Part shown: piece by piece, positions 29,901-41,899 of the stretch
Numbering within the stretch: position 1 is the first letter of the stretch
Layout: each line of letters begins with the position of its first letter
Origin: Metridium senile
Taxonomy: Eukaryota > Cnidaria > Anthozoa > Actiniaria > Metridiidae
DNA length: 64,000 bases
Assembly: GCA_949775045.1 (NCBI GenBank)
Contig: OX459096.1
Coordinates: 40,210,158 to 40,274,157, forward strand
Direction of reading: 5' to 3'
The notes under the pieces: generated by a model
Databases searched by the model: none
The model's input: only the letters and a program-made list of their open reading frames with translations
Told to the model about the DNA's origin: nothing
Translations under genes and position numbers: made by a program

Positions 29901-32900
29901 CCTATGGTTTATTGCTTTGTAAGAAGAAAAATTGTCGTCAAGATCTTCAAAACCTGCACCTAAGAAAATTCAAGAGAGCAATCTCACATGCAGCAACAAG
30001 ATTTTCTGGACACTTACAGCATGTAAGTCATTTACAATACATGATTACATCATGCCTTTCTCCTTTGTTCCTTTCTACCTTTTAATCTCCTTACCTTTGT
30101 GCTTGCTCGCTTGCTTCCTTCCTTCCTTCCTTCCTTCCTTCCTTCCTTCCTTCCTTCCTTCCTTCCTTCCTTCCTTCCTTCCTTCCTTCCTTCCTTCCTT
30201 CCTTCCTTCCTTTTTTTCATTCACTCACTCTGACCCTTACTTCTTGTCTTTTTGATCTCCTACCTTCTTTCTTCCCATCTTCCTTCCTTTTTTCTTCATT
30301 CATTCATTCATTTATTCATTCATCCATTCATATATTTATTTATTTATTCCTTCATTCCTTTATTTCTATTTTTTAGGATGCTCATGAGTTTCTCTGCCAA
30401 GTTCTTGACCAACTAAAAGATGAGGTCGTTGACCTAAACAAAAAGGCAACAACAGACAGTGGCTCAAAGTGTTCACCTAAAGTAAAGGTTTTATGATACA
30501 CTATTCAATTTGAAAGTGAATGTATATAAATGAATAATTATTATAAACTTCTGACCACTAAATCTTGATATTGAAATTGTGGCATTTTCAATACTCTTAC
30601 TATTACATCAAAATTGATTTATAACTTCTCTTTTGTACATTCTCTTGTTGACAGGACCTGACACTTTCCTGCCCAGTGACAAGAACATTTGAATGTGCTG
30701 TTTTTCATACAATCACTTGTAAAGGGTGTGTATATTATTAGTAATGTCAAAAAAAACCATGACACTTTGTCAAGTTTCTTCCTTAATATCAATGCTTCTT
30801 TCCCAACATTTACTTGTCTGCATATACACCTAATTCAAAAAGGTTGACTGGGCGAACAGTGATTGGTGAACAAAAGGGACTGTGGGTAATACCAATTTCT
30901 TCTTATTCCATTCTAAATTACCCAAACACCATTCAGCCGTGACCTTAGATGTGTCTTGAAGGCTTCCTGAACGGTGGAGGCATTGTTTGGGTAATTTAGA
31001 AACAAATAAGAAGGAATCCATATTACCCATAGTTCTTTTTGGTTGTGCAATCGCCAATTGCGTTTGCCCCAACAACCTTTTTTGAATTAGGTGTATTTAG
31101 GAGGGGGAAGTTAGGGTTTGCGTTTATGCAGTTTCGTGTTATTTTTTTCTGCGGTTTTGTGTTGTTTTTTTCATTTATAAGTGGGGTTTTGCAAAAATGA
31201 GCAGTTTGCATTTTTTGTCATTAATGGACTCGGTGAATGGTGACAAACGTTTTTCTATGGTGAAATATTATCATTCAGATCACTTCCGTTTGTTTTGTTT
31301 TGGCCAAGTTTTATTTATTGCAGTTTTTTTGTCTATTTTTGTGTTGATTTTATGCCCCCTCAAATAGTCATGTTCACTCTTTATCTGCATGAGGTGAGGA
31401 ATTTTTAATTAACATTCTCATTCAAATTTGAATACCATTAAATGGTTTATGTCATTATTGGAGTTCCTGCAAGATATGTGGAGACTGGTAGCTAATAAAG
31501 CCTTTTTTCTTCCAATTTCCCTCTTATTCAATACCCTTTTTATGATGCAGGAAGCCCAATTAAAGCTCATTGTGCCTCTGTTTTATTGCAGGTGTGGTGA
31601 GAATTTGACAAAGGAAGAAATTCTACATGACCTGTCACTGGATCTTCCATCAATGTATGTTGTTAATTCACAAGTACATTCACAAGTACTTTATTGATTT
31701 AATTGCCTGCTAATTCATTACTTAACTGTTTTGTTTAGTTCAAATGATACCACTACACATGCAATGAAAGGTATTGCAATTGACAAGTTGATAGAAGATT
31801 ATTTCAAGGTTAGTTTTTAAAATATATTGGTGCGTAAGATGTTTCCTATACAACTTTTCTTGCACAAATAAGTTCTAAGGAATACATCTATTTTATTGAT
31901 AACTCATATTTAACAATTATTACATGTATTCCTGGCTTTACTGTTTGACCATTGGAGAACAACCTTTGTAAGGGACTTTGCATCCTATGTGTTGCCTCTC
32001 CTTGGACTTTGTAAACTACGTCCAAAATTATCATAAATAAATAAAATAAATAAATCTATGAAATATATAATAACAAAATAATCAAAATTTCCATTGTTAG
32101 GATGAAGAGCTTGAATACTGTTGTGAAGAATGTGGTTGTAAAGAGGCATCTATATCCCACAAGTTTAGCAAGTTACCAAGGTAATTGATTCAAACAACGC
32201 CAGTTGATAAAAAGCAATTGTGTCAAAGATGAGATGAATGGTGGCATTTAATTTTTACTCCATATTCCAGAGTTCTCATCCTGCATGTTAAACGCTATGA
32301 CTTCAACATGTTAACTGATAGACATGCAAAAAAGCACAACAATGTCAATATCAAGAAGTTTATAGACATAGGTGAGTTCTTGTTTAAAGTGTATATGAAA
32401 TGAAACAGGTTTCTATCAAATGTAGTAGATTAATAGTTCTTTTTAAGGACTGTGAAGTTTTTTTCTTGGTTGATCCCTGGCCAATATCTTTCAGAACATT
32501 TCAATCACTGATCCACAAAACTCACATATTTCCATTCCTTACTCACCATTCATATAATTTTATAATCCATTCATCCCTGAAATATTTATACGATCCCAGG
32601 GTATCTGATCTCCATCCAATCATCTATGATCCAAGTCCCAATGATTAGATTTTTGATCTTAGCAGTTGGTGTGAATTCTGATAAAATTTCCTTTGTCTTG
32701 ACCCTGTAGTGTTATTCTACAGAACCATTCTACATGTTCTTTATCTTCAAAATCTGTTCTTAAACACATATTGTTATGTTGTAGGAAAGCTGTGCACCAG
32801 CAAAACCTCTGTACCTCTTCCCTTTGAAGTCAAAAATATTAATTTAATGTGAGTATCCTGATTACTGTAATTGAAACAATATGATTTAAATGTTCTTTTT

Positions 32901-35900
32901 ATATTTATACCTCCGTTCAACAATTATCTCAACAGGGAAGTTAGAACACCTGCTAAGACAGACATGATAGAAGCAGGCGATGAATTGTCCACTAGCACAA
33001 GCCCTAAAGTAAGAAGACAGTTACAACAAGAGTTTGACACTACTCCAAGAAGGTATTACATGGTTGGTTTGCATACTTTGTGACACTTAATTTGTTGTGA
33101 CACTTGTTAGTCTTGTCAAACGTTTTTCATGTTTTTTCTTCCTGTACTCAGTTTTCTTTCCCTTTTTGTTGGATGTTAATGTCTAACTCATTCTTTAAGA
33201 CACATGTCAATATAAAAGCAATATAAAAGTATGACATTTTTCAATAAAATCAGGGTTTCCAAAGAGGAGAAATTATTTTAAAGAATGAGGTTTTTTTTGT
33301 TTTTGGGTTTTTGGAATCCTTGAAGCAGGAAGTGTTTCAAATAGCTTTTCTAAAACGTTAATAATAACTAAACAAAATGACATGTTGTGGAGAAAAATTG
33401 TATGAGTAAAACTTATGTGTGTCAAAGGCTTTCCAAATTTGCCCATATCATCAAATTAAACAATCTGGTTGGCTGAAAAAGTCATGAATTATCAATAAGT
33501 TTGCAAAGTTTAAATTTTTACTTTGATAATTTTATTATTCTAGAAAGAAGAGGGTGTACATGATGGACTCTGATGATGAAGGCACTCCAAGTCAACAGAA
33601 ACAAATGGAAAATGTCCAGATAACTGTCAAGAATACATCAAGTACTAAAAGTGGAGTTAGTGAAAGAAAGGTCCAAATAACTAGTAATGCTATTATTGAC
33701 AGTCTTGTAGAGGATTTTAATGAAATTGATGAAACACCTCTAGTTATTGAATCAGCTAGTGATGATGCTACAAATGGTGAATTATCATTGCCAGAAGAAG
33801 CTAGTGATGATGCTACAAATGGTGTAATATCATTGCCAGAAGATGAACAACTACAATGGGCTTTGAATGAAAGCATGAAGGCAAGTAAGGACTTGGACAG
33901 TGTTAAAAACACTAGAAGCTCAACCCTTGAGGGAATGGAGGTTGAATATGACATGGACTTTACTGATGATGAAATACTATCAGCCCTTGGTGGTGACAGT
34001 TATCAGCAACAAACAGTTGGCCTTAAAGGTGGTGCTCGTAGTGACATAGATCAGACTACACAGAGTGATGATAGTGAGAACAGTGGATATATGTCCCCAC
34101 CCAAGAAAAAACCCTTTACAATATTTAATGTTTGTAATGATAGCACAGACACTTCAGTGGATGAAGATGGGGTTCCAAAATCTAAGAAAGACAACAGCCT
34201 GTGCTCAATCATTGATAAACAGCCAGTGCTAAATGAATTTGTTGATGACTTGTTAATAGAAGTAGACACAAAGAAAGGATCAGCAAAATTGCTATCAACA
34301 TCACCAAAAAGAGATAAATTCATTAAATCATGTACAAGTTCTTTTAATGCCAAGTATCATCCAGTTGTATCTAAAACACAATCAGCCACTAAACCTGTTA
34401 GAACTCCAAGTCCAAGAATAGCATACTCCACCAATAGATCTAAGCATCTTTCTAAATCTACACAAGGAATAAAGGCTAGGAAAAGCCTATACACTCAAGA
34501 AAAACAAACAGTTCCTTCTGATTATGAAGATGATATTTCTTTAGCCATCCGAAAGAGCTTGGAAGATCAGGTGAGTTGGGTCCATTCTAGCACCTCTAAG
34601 ATTTTGACTACCCTTCCCTCCCCTAACTCATATCTTGTGACATCCCCTTCCACACAATGTAACTAGCAAACTATGTCATGCATTTCTTGAACACACCAAC
34701 ATGACTACTACATACAGTAGTATACTAATGTATTACCAGAAAATAGTCCTATAATATACCAATAATGTTATTATAAGATATACAACAGTCAGTTGAAGAC
34801 AAGCTGTTGTATATCGCATACAGATTGGACATGAATATTGTATAGTACTTATGAAAGTTCAATGTTAGTTCTTTTACATTTTTACTATAATTGTTCAAGA
34901 TAAAATAAAATCTGGCTTAGAAAATTCAAGTTGAAACTTTTGCAAATCAGGACAAAATCTGTATGAGATTTACAGACATTTTTTTTTTTACCCACAGACA
35001 TGGTGTTTTTGGTAAAATTTTTCTCATTAATTGTTTGTAAATGTTATAAGATAACATAGTTTTAATCATTTTAGCAAGTGTCAAATGATGACGATGAGCA
35101 GATGAGAAGAGCAATTGAGCTGAGTATTCAAGGTATTGATCACCACTATACTCCCTATTTAAGCAACTCTTTAATTGTGCCTTAACCTAGATGATGATAT
35201 AATTTTGTTCTACAGAAACAAAGATAGCATATGCAGCAGAAGAAGACGCCTTAACAATAAAGAATTACTTGAGTGATGAAAGTCCACAGAAGACAGTTCA
35301 AAATGACTCTGTAGACTCTGGCTTTCAGGTATTATCTTTGTTTGGTATTTTTACATGCTGGTATGGGGTGTTTATCTACCCTGTCTGACAAACGTATGTC
35401 ACTGTTACGTGAAAAACCAACAAGCTAGCAGCACAGGGGATCATGGTCGGGCACAGGTAGCCCAAGCTCACTATTAGTGTTGATTTACTAAAGGATATAT
35501 AGGTACTTTTGAACCTTCGATGTTTTGCCTTAAAATGTAATGAAATTCAACAAAACCCTTACAGTGTCTTCTTGTTGATCTCTATAATCCTCTGAGTTAA
35601 TTTCAGCTGATTTGTTCAGACAAATTACCTTCCCCCTGCCTTACATATTAATGTAATGAAAGTAATATTTTCTGAACAAATCAGCTGAAATTAACTCAGA
35701 AGATTATAGAGATCAACAAGAAGACACTGTAAGGGTTTTGTTGAATTTCATTACATTTTAAGGCAAAACATCGAAGGTTCAAAAGTACCTATATATCCTT
35801 TAGTAAACCAACACTAATTGTGAGCTTGGGCTACCTGTGGGTTGACTGTGTATACTTTTCTAAAACACAGGGATTTTATGGCCACATTGCCACACTTGTC

Positions 35901-36743
35901 AATGTGTTATTGAGAAAAGACCATTTTGACTTATTGGACAACATGAAATGCTTGCTGAATACATGTTACTGAACTAATCCTAATCCTTTGCACCACTATA
36001 TTGTAAGCTTGTCATGGATGACAACCATTCTATTATAAGGAGGCTTGGACATGTTGATGCATAGTGGATATTATTGGTGTCTAGGATTGTGAAGATATTT
36101 GTTCTGTTTTGTTGCAGTCCATTAGGATAAGGGTTTACCATTTGTGAAAGAGTCTTAAGGCATCTACTAACAGACGTCCATTTGTACCCTTTTTCTTGGT
36201 CCTAAAAGCACATATATCTGGTATGAAGGTTAAATGATAACAGCAGTAATTATTGTTTTGTTTTGTCTACTAGGGTGATGAGACAGTTTCCTTTCCATAT
36301 CGGTTAGTGAGTGTTGTAAGTCATCTTGGTAACAAGTCTTCATCAGGTAAATATATGACAACCACAAGTATACAGAACTATTGTTTTATAATTAGATTAT
36401 ATATCAATAGTTCATTCCTGTGCTATAATTAATGGGGATTAAGGAGCTGTCTTGTGCTATAGACTTGACATGTAAACATGTTATCTTTGTATTCCTCAAC
36501 CACATCCCCCAATGTATCCAACAAAAAAACCTCAATTTCAAATGTTATGTTACTACAGGCCACTACATCAGTGATGTGTATGACGGTTCCAAAGATGAAT
36601 GGACAAGTTATGATGATTTGACAGCCATGAAAGTTGACGAAGATAAAGTACGCTATGGTCATTCAAGAGATGGTTATATTTTCTTTTACATGTACAAACC
36701 TTGTGTTGATACAGTACAGCAGAGCACATCCATCACAAATTAG
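23913..36743 (+). CDS. USP37: Ubiquitin carboxyl-terminal hydrolase 37
   Basis: Twenty-four exons in phase give about 1083 residues (human about 979): 23913-24113, 24447-24603, 25309-25382, 25716-25810, 26311-26378, 27422-27467, 27626-27675, 28091-28151, 28857-28973, 29648-29776, 29896-30022, 30377-30481 (or 30487), 30655-30725, 31592-31654, 31739-31808, 32101-32180, 32271-32371, 32785-32848, 32936-33052, 33544-34570, 35075-35132, 35216-35328, 36274-36346, 36559-36743. The N-terminus is PH-like. The catalytic Cys box is 'GFSNIGNTCYMNAILQSL', a CxxC-type finger is 'YCCEECGC', and the His box is 'GHYISDVYD' with 'TSYDDL'. Three ubiquitin-interacting motifs interrupt the domain: 'DEQLQWALNESMK', 'DDISLAIRKSLED' and 'DEQMRRAIELSIQE'. 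It removes ubiquitin chains; human USP37 acts in the cell cycle and replication. The KEN box known in human is not evident (KEG at the aligned place). Exon 20 is very large. Confidence 0.93.
24705..24900 (+). repeat. Poly-G headed dispersed repeat in USP37 intron 2
   Basis: A G run (about 24711-24739) is followed by TACTCCCTTATATTTAC and GGGAAGTTCTGCCAAATAG. This is one of several G-run repeats here; compare 8976, 23470 and 26455. The region has no coding potential. Long G runs can also be miscounted in assemblies. Confidence 0.5.
25030..25145 (+). mobile_element. Penelope-like 3' tail remnant
   Basis: ACTCTGACGGACTAGTGC then TTGAAACGTCGTTAAAG is followed by CGTCTTTCTCAAGACTTCAC and ACCTGGATAATCA. 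The same order and wording (CTGA...GAAACGTC, then GTCTTTCTCAAGACTACAC and CCCGGACGATCA) ends the coding Penelope-like copy at 40240-40686. No open frame remains. It lies in USP37 intron 2. Confidence 0.55.
25890..25972 (+). repeat. (TTCC)n microsatellite
   Basis: About 20 tetranucleotide copies, followed by ATTC repeats, in USP37 intron 4. A second, similar tract lies at about 30116-30211 in intron 11. The 'LPSF' frames over both are translations of the repeat. Confidence 0.9.
26455..26600 (+). repeat. Dispersed repeat with 'GACCCCTAAAAGATACC' phrase
   Basis: GGGTGCTTGTCGGAAAG and GACCCCTAAAAGATACC, then CCCTTAAGAGATACCAG, form a family shared with the fragments near 9040 and 23510. It sits in USP37 intron 5. 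A further G/C-run block with a tandemly duplicated ACTTGAACGATCGTATTTT follows at 26751-26842. Confidence 0.5.
28211..28497. mobile_element. TA-flanked MITE, CACCTATTTC family
   Basis: The ends read CACCTATTTCAAAAATTG and its inverse, with about 65 bases of inverted homology, flanked by TA (28209-28210 and 28498-28499). It is 287 bases long, in USP37 intron 8. The partial copy at about 25435-25650 and the elements at 30827-31093 and 50797-50921 share the CACCTA(A/T)TTC tips. Confidence 0.78.
28501..28760 (+). repeat. GATGAT-rich minisatellite, 60-base period
   Basis: The lines starting 28561 and 28621 are identical over 60 bases (TTGATGGTGATGATGACAAT and onward). It lies immediately after the MITE and shortly before USP37 exon 9 (28857). 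Open frames on both strands over it come from the three-base substructure. Confidence 0.88.
29394..29505 (+). repeat. 13-base tandem repeat, about 8 copies
   Basis: TGTTGCTTGTCAA is repeated with few changes in USP37 intron 9. The flanks GCCTGCTTTACACTAGCTG (29280) and GCTAGTGTAAACCAGGC (29503) are inverted partners, so the array forms the centre of a MITE of about 240 bases. Confidence 0.8.
30827..31093. mobile_element. TA-flanked MITE, CACCTAATTC family
   Basis: The tips are CACCTAATTCAAAAAGGTTG and its inverse, with TA on both outer sides. It is 267 bases, in USP37 intron 13. An inner mirror phrase around GGAATAAGAAGAAATTGG and AGAAACAAATAAGAAGG is also visible. It is close in sequence to the 125-base hairpin at 50797-50921. 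Confidence 0.78.
35452..35839. mobile_element. 388-base palindromic element, CACAGG family
   Basis: The tips are CACAGGTAGCCCAAGCTCAC (35452) and its inverse ending at 35839. The arms are near-perfect mirrors around about 35645. The flanks GGTCGGG and GGTTGAC match at only four of seven positions, so the target duplication is uncertain. It lies in USP37 intron 22 and appears not to disturb the splice sites. Confidence 0.72.
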
Positions 36744-38821
36744 ACATTATTCATGTTCATGTTTTAAAGATATTAGATGTCTCTGTCATACAATCATGTA
36801 ATATAATTGAATGGAAGTCAATGATTTTATAATTATATTTAAAGTTTAGTTCATGCTTTTCTGTCATTTCCAGTATTTCTCATAATTTACAATTTCCACA
36901 GAAAGGAATCAATTAAGAAATATTGTACATAAAAAATATTTTTTTGAGGGAAATAAAAACAAATTTATATTATACTAAGTATAGCATTTATTTGTGGATA
37001 TGGGATAGGTGTGTATTGACGTTTTTCAGTCTTGACAGATGTGCTTATCTGAATACCGGTACACAATCTATAATTTCAAATCTCCATAGACCTGTATCAT
37101 GCTAGTTTGACATTAAAAGATATGTTTTTTCGGGAAAGGTTTGTATAGATTGCCCTTAAATTGACAAAGTTAAGAATTTTTGATACTAATTTGTTGAATT
37201 TTTGTAAAGAAAAGTATGTGTCTAGACTGATAACGAGGCTTGCTCTTTTTTCTTGAATAAATCAAATATTTGTTCACACTAGTGTAATATTGAATAACCA
37301 TCATCATTTCAATGTACACATATTTTAAAAACGTCCCAGGTTAAGTAAAAACATCCATCACAACATAGTAGAGGGAAATGGTTAAGAAGCCCTTTGTTGT
37401 ATGTTTTTGTACAGTTTTTCAAGCGTGACCGTGCATAATCTTTTGTTTCGCAATTGTTTAAGCCATATTGGATACGTCTGAGTGAACAGATTAAAAATCA
37501 TTATTTTGGCTGTTGCTTCAAAATACTCAAAGATTTAGAACAAATATTACAATATTTCTTACAATAATCTCATAGAAAAAGTTTATGTTGACTCATTTTG
37601 ATTGGCCATAAAGACCGGTTCAAATTCAACATGCAAACAAAGAGGTACAACAAAAGGTTTCCTAACCAGTCCCCTCTATAAACTATGATCAAAATTAAGA
37701 CAGAAATGACTGGATTTGTGATTTGACTAATAACAAACTGTGAGTATTTTCATGTTCTTGTTGTTGCATAGTGGGGAGAGAAGCATTGCATAACAAAACG
37801 GCTTCAGGGACCAGTTATTGTATATTGGTATCGGGTTGCTTGGTGTTTTTGCTGGGATGGTTTTGAAGAAAATGATAGAAAAAAATTAGTAATGGCAAAT
37901 TGTAATTGGCTGGTGGTAAACTGGGTGTCACAGATGGATGTCAAAGGATTCAATTTACACAAACCATATCACCACTTAGTTTTTGATGTTGTTTAATGTA
38001 CTATTGTTAGTTACAAATGATTTCTTGACGAGAAATAATGCTATCTATTACGATTGATTTTCCCCATATGGAGTAATACTCCAAAGACAGAGTGTTAAAA
38101 TCAGTGAGGTGAGTTTAGAGGATGAGATACAGTTAATTGTGAACCCAATTTGAGGTGCTTTGATAGAGTGCAAGCAATATATCTATGAAATAAAAAACTA
38201 AATAGTGCAAAATAGTGCTACAAAAATTGTACTTTTTAGTATTTACTAATGTTTCATGGACATATTATTTGCATAGTCTCTAGACGATAAATCAACATAG
38301 TTCAATCACCACCTAACACAGAAAACCAAGGTGGAAGTTAGATTCATTTAGTACATCATTCTGGAAGGATAATCAAACCCTGGATTTCTTTCTTTGATCA
38401 GTAATATGAATACAGGTTCCTATAAAATACTTAAAGTGTTCGACATAATAAGCACTATTTATTTCATAATGAACACTAAATAGCATTTTATCCCTTACCT
38501 ATTGTCAAATTAGTGCTTATTTCATAGTACTTACTAGTGCAAAATATTGTACATTTTTAGTATTTGAACTCCAAAGATATTTTTTATCCTGTACAGTTGT
38601 TCTCATTAACCCGTCAAACAGAGTGTGATAGACAAATAACAACAGTAGAACACAATGGAATTAAGGTGCATTAAAGGGTGATATACTACTATAAACACTT
38701 TCGCGGGTTAATGAAAACATCCTTCAATCCAATAATATTCCTATTTCATGAATATAGGAGTATTATTCAGCAAATTTCATAACTATATAATTTTAACTTA
38801 AAAATCTTACACAACTAGTAA
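36744..38821. other. Convergent 3' spacer between USP37 and COPZ1
   Basis: USP37 and COPZ1 end towards each other. AATAAA at 36952 and 37254 could end USP37 transcripts; TTTATT at 38458 (AATAAA on minus) could end COPZ1. A MITE-like repeat occupies 37365-37687. I saw no additional gene. Confidence 0.6.
37365..37687. mobile_element. MITE with ATAGT(N)AGAGGG ends, copy 1
   Basis: The left end TAGTAGAGGGAAATGGTTA and the inverted right end TATAGAGGGGACTGGTTA match with a small gap. The whole 320-base body recurs at 51987-52340 inside an AAMP intron at high identity (AAGCCCTTTGTTGTATG and TTTTGTACA in both). Confidence 0.72.
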
Positions 38822-41459
38822 TTATTTGAGTAAAGACCATTTGAGTTGATCTTTGGCGGTTTGAATGACTTGAGCTACTGTTTGTTCTGTTATTGGCACA
38901 TCATCCATCTAAACAAATTAAGAAACATCATTGAACATTGTCTGTAATAAGTGCTATTTTTCCTCATTTTCCAGATTTTTGTTGTGCGTAAATGCATTTT
39001 TTATAATTTCAAATCTATCTCAATGTACTTTACAATAAGTCATATTTGCCTGTACAGACTACTATCCAGGTGGGCACTGCACCCACATGGCTTTCAATCA
39101 GCAGGAATAGTGGTGTGTTAGTAAGGCAACAGTTGATTGTAATAATGACCCATGACAAATCACTTCCATTCAAGAATTAATGTCTTCTTTATCATATTTT
39201 CTTTTGTTTGTGGTCTTGAAGTAATTTTCTTAAATGTGTGCAACAAAGAATTGAAGTAGGTAGGCAAATACAGGTAATCCAGGGATTTCTTTTGATTTTG
39301 ATTATTTTTGAAATTTAGTACTACCATAGTAATAATTGAATATGAATATAACAATATGAATATGTAGAGACTAACCTTCATTGCTACACGTTGAACTATA
39401 GCTGTGGAATCTGCTTCCAGAATAATCCTACAAGAAACACATTTTTAAATAAGATAAAGAAAAGACAACTGACAAAAATATATAACTCAGATTAGTACAT
39501 TATCTACTAACAATATATTAATTGAATAAATTAAATAACAAATAGTATCTCCTAACACTATATCAATTAAAAGAGCACCTACCCTCCATCAACAATTTCA
39601 TCCATAGCAAGAAGCACACCATCAAGGTTTTCTAGAAGGGTTCTTTTTTCTACATTTTTTCTTAACATCATACTCACTGCATCAAAGAATGCATTTAGAA
39701 CACTGACAAGGACAAGCTGGAATAAAAGAAAAGTACAACTTAATGCTGACTACCGTATTGTATTATTACTAACAGACTTGTGAGACTAATTAAGAAAAAA
39801 TAATTAGTTTCATGGATTGGTTATTCAATATCTTCAGAATATTTTAGAAACTTACTACCAAAATTACTCAACTGTTAGCACTGCCAAAAAAACTATTGAT
39901 CACGTTTTGAATTTGCTCAACTCAACCATTTGGAGTGCTCCAAATGGTCATGTGACATTAAAATAAATCCTTTTTTTTTCCGAGTAATTTCTGTAGTATT
40001 CAGTGAAACTCTTGGAGAACAACAAAACAGTTTTGACATGAAAAATCTCAAATATTTATTATATAAATTACCTCATTTTCATTAAATGAACCCATGACGT
40101 AAAAGTAGAGGTCAACACTACTTCTGTACACACAAGTCATTCCCTCCAACATGATTATCTCAGCTGTAAAACAAGCATAACATGTTGGTCTAAGAAATAA
40201 TACAATAATCTAGTACCTGAACAATCACAATCTAGTTTAACTGAGTCTAGCTGAACATAAATGTGCCACGAAAAACAAAGACCCTAACAACCACATTGCG
40301 GAACATCACAAACATACTGGCCACTCCATTAACTGGGACTCTGCCGCTTCCATTACACATTGCACCAACTATCACCAACGCCGACTACTTGAAAGCTGGT
40401 ACACCGGCTTAGTACAAAAGCCACTTAACCGTTGCATAACACTACCGGCTTCCTACAATAGACTCATTAACGACTTCAAGCTTTCCGCTAACACAATGAC
40501 TAACACCTACCCACGCATCAACAACAACATTACCGACGAACCAGACACATAAATAACACCACTGTCTTTTCATTTTCTTTACTCTGAAGATGACTTCCGC
40601 TCAGGTTGTCGAAACGTCAGACATCAACACCATCAGTCTTTCTCAAGACTACACCACCCCGGACGATCATGCCTCATCTACATCTACACAATCTAGTTTA
40701 TTCATGTAAAATGGTCTTGATGTATAAAAATAGTTACCATTAGCTCTGTGTGTTTTGTTGAAAAGGTTCTTTTCAAACTCCTTTTGTTCTTTTACTGTAG
40801 GGTAAGTATCATCATAATACTGAAACATTAACATTTATTATTAACATTCCAAACATGTGCAAACAGACATAAATTTATGCCCTCAAATTCACTGAATAGA
40901 TATAACCAATGACACCATCCTCGATCAGGTCCAATCATTCGACTTTGTCTCATGTTTGGACTGATCTACTCTCAAATTTTCCCAAACGTATCTCGCTTTT
41001 CATAAAATCTTAAAAACACAGAAGAATATTTCATTTCTTATATCGATTAGTGTTGTCTGAGATCAAGAAAATAGAGAATTGTACCTTAGCTAAGACTCTT
41101 TCTCCATCGTTATCAAGAATGGCGATGCCTTTGACGGTATAAAGTGAGGCTTCCTATAATGAATAAACAACATCAACGTGAAATGGTTATGTCCTTGGTA
41201 ATATTCTTTCGAAATATCTTTTCGAAGTAAGCTAACATTCAGATAATCATTTCAAGAAAATGGTGTTGAGTTTTTCTTTGTAAACGCACTAAAACAATAA
41301 AAATACAACAAACATTTATCAAATTTTTGGTTAAAAATAATTTAATTGTACACTGCTATAATACTGGATAGCTGTAACGCATTTTAAAAGAATAATATGT
41401 TATAAAAAGCTTTAAAATTGACAAAGAATCGTTCTACTTACCAAAACTAGGGAATCCAT
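38822..41459 (-). CDS. COPZ1: Coatomer subunit zeta
   Basis: Seven exons in phase give 177 residues, the same length as human COPZ1: 41442-41459, 41085-41153, 40738-40819, 40072-40163, 39583-39716, 39376-39427 and 38822-38908. The longin-type fold is readable: '[18 protein letters not shown]', '[19 protein letters not shown]', '[15 protein letters not shown]', '[17 protein letters not shown]', 'AMDEIVDGG' and the C-terminal '[11 protein letters not shown]'. It is a subunit of the COPI coat that drives retrograde Golgi-to-ER vesicles and pairs with gamma-COP. The first exon is only six codons. A Penelope-like insertion sits in the intron between 40163 and 40738, antisense to the gene. TPGS1 ends about 440 bases upstream on the same strand. 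Confidence 0.95.
40240..40686 (+). mobile_element. 5'-truncated Penelope-like retroelement
   Basis: It is flanked by an exact 14-base duplication, CACAATCTAGTTTA (40226-40239 and 40687-40700). Its frame is open from the left edge to TAA at 40550-40552 and reads '[20 protein letters not shown]', '[11 protein letters not shown]' and '[18 protein letters not shown]'. This resembles the GIY-YIG endonuclease end of Penelope-like elements. Downstream, CTGAAGATGACTTCCGC and GTTGTCGAAACGTCAG recall the hammerhead motifs known from such elements. It is a typical 5'-truncated target-primed insertion and, being intact at the ends, probably recent. Confidence 0.82.
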
Positions 41460-41567
41460 GTTGGATGTGGTGACGTTTCATTTCGGCCGCGCGGCACTAT
41501 GGGTATATAGACCAGGCTCCAATCATGTCGTCCGCCAAAGGAAACCCAATAGCTCCACAGGTTTTAC

Positions 41568-41579
41568 CACAGGAATCCC
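41568..41579 (-). promoter_or_regulatory. Solitary CACAGGAATCCC upstream of COPZ1
   Basis: One full motif lies 109 bases upstream of the COPZ1 ATG, with a partial CACAGG at 41555. No inverted partner was found nearby. It may be a transposon relic or a protein-binding site; the CAGGAA core resembles an ETS-type site. Confidence 0.3.
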
Positions 41580-41824
41580 ATCAAAACCAGACAGTTTATG
41601 TTGAAACGCAATCGGAGAAAAAACTTTGTTTTAGAAATCGATTGCTTGGTCTTGTAGTATGTAGCATTGAGAAAGACAGTCTTTGAGAAAAGTAGTTGCC
41701 ATGATGCTTATATTTCTCATTGCTTTATATATAAAAAATGACAATTGTAGATTATTTCTGAAAGTGTAATATTATTTTCAGTTTATTTCAAGAGTAAGGA
41801 TATCTTTCCAATATCTCAAACTAT

Positions 41825-41830
41825 TTTATT
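41825..41830 (-). promoter_or_regulatory. Poly(A) signal of TPGS1
   Basis: AATAAA on the minus strand lies 70 bases after the proposed TPGS1 stop and well before COPZ1 begins. It supports the short terminal exon at 41900-41917. Confidence 0.55.
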
Positions 41831-41899
41831 TACAATACATAAGGTTTTAAATAGTACATGTATACACACTATTAATTCTTGATTTAATTCTTGAATATA

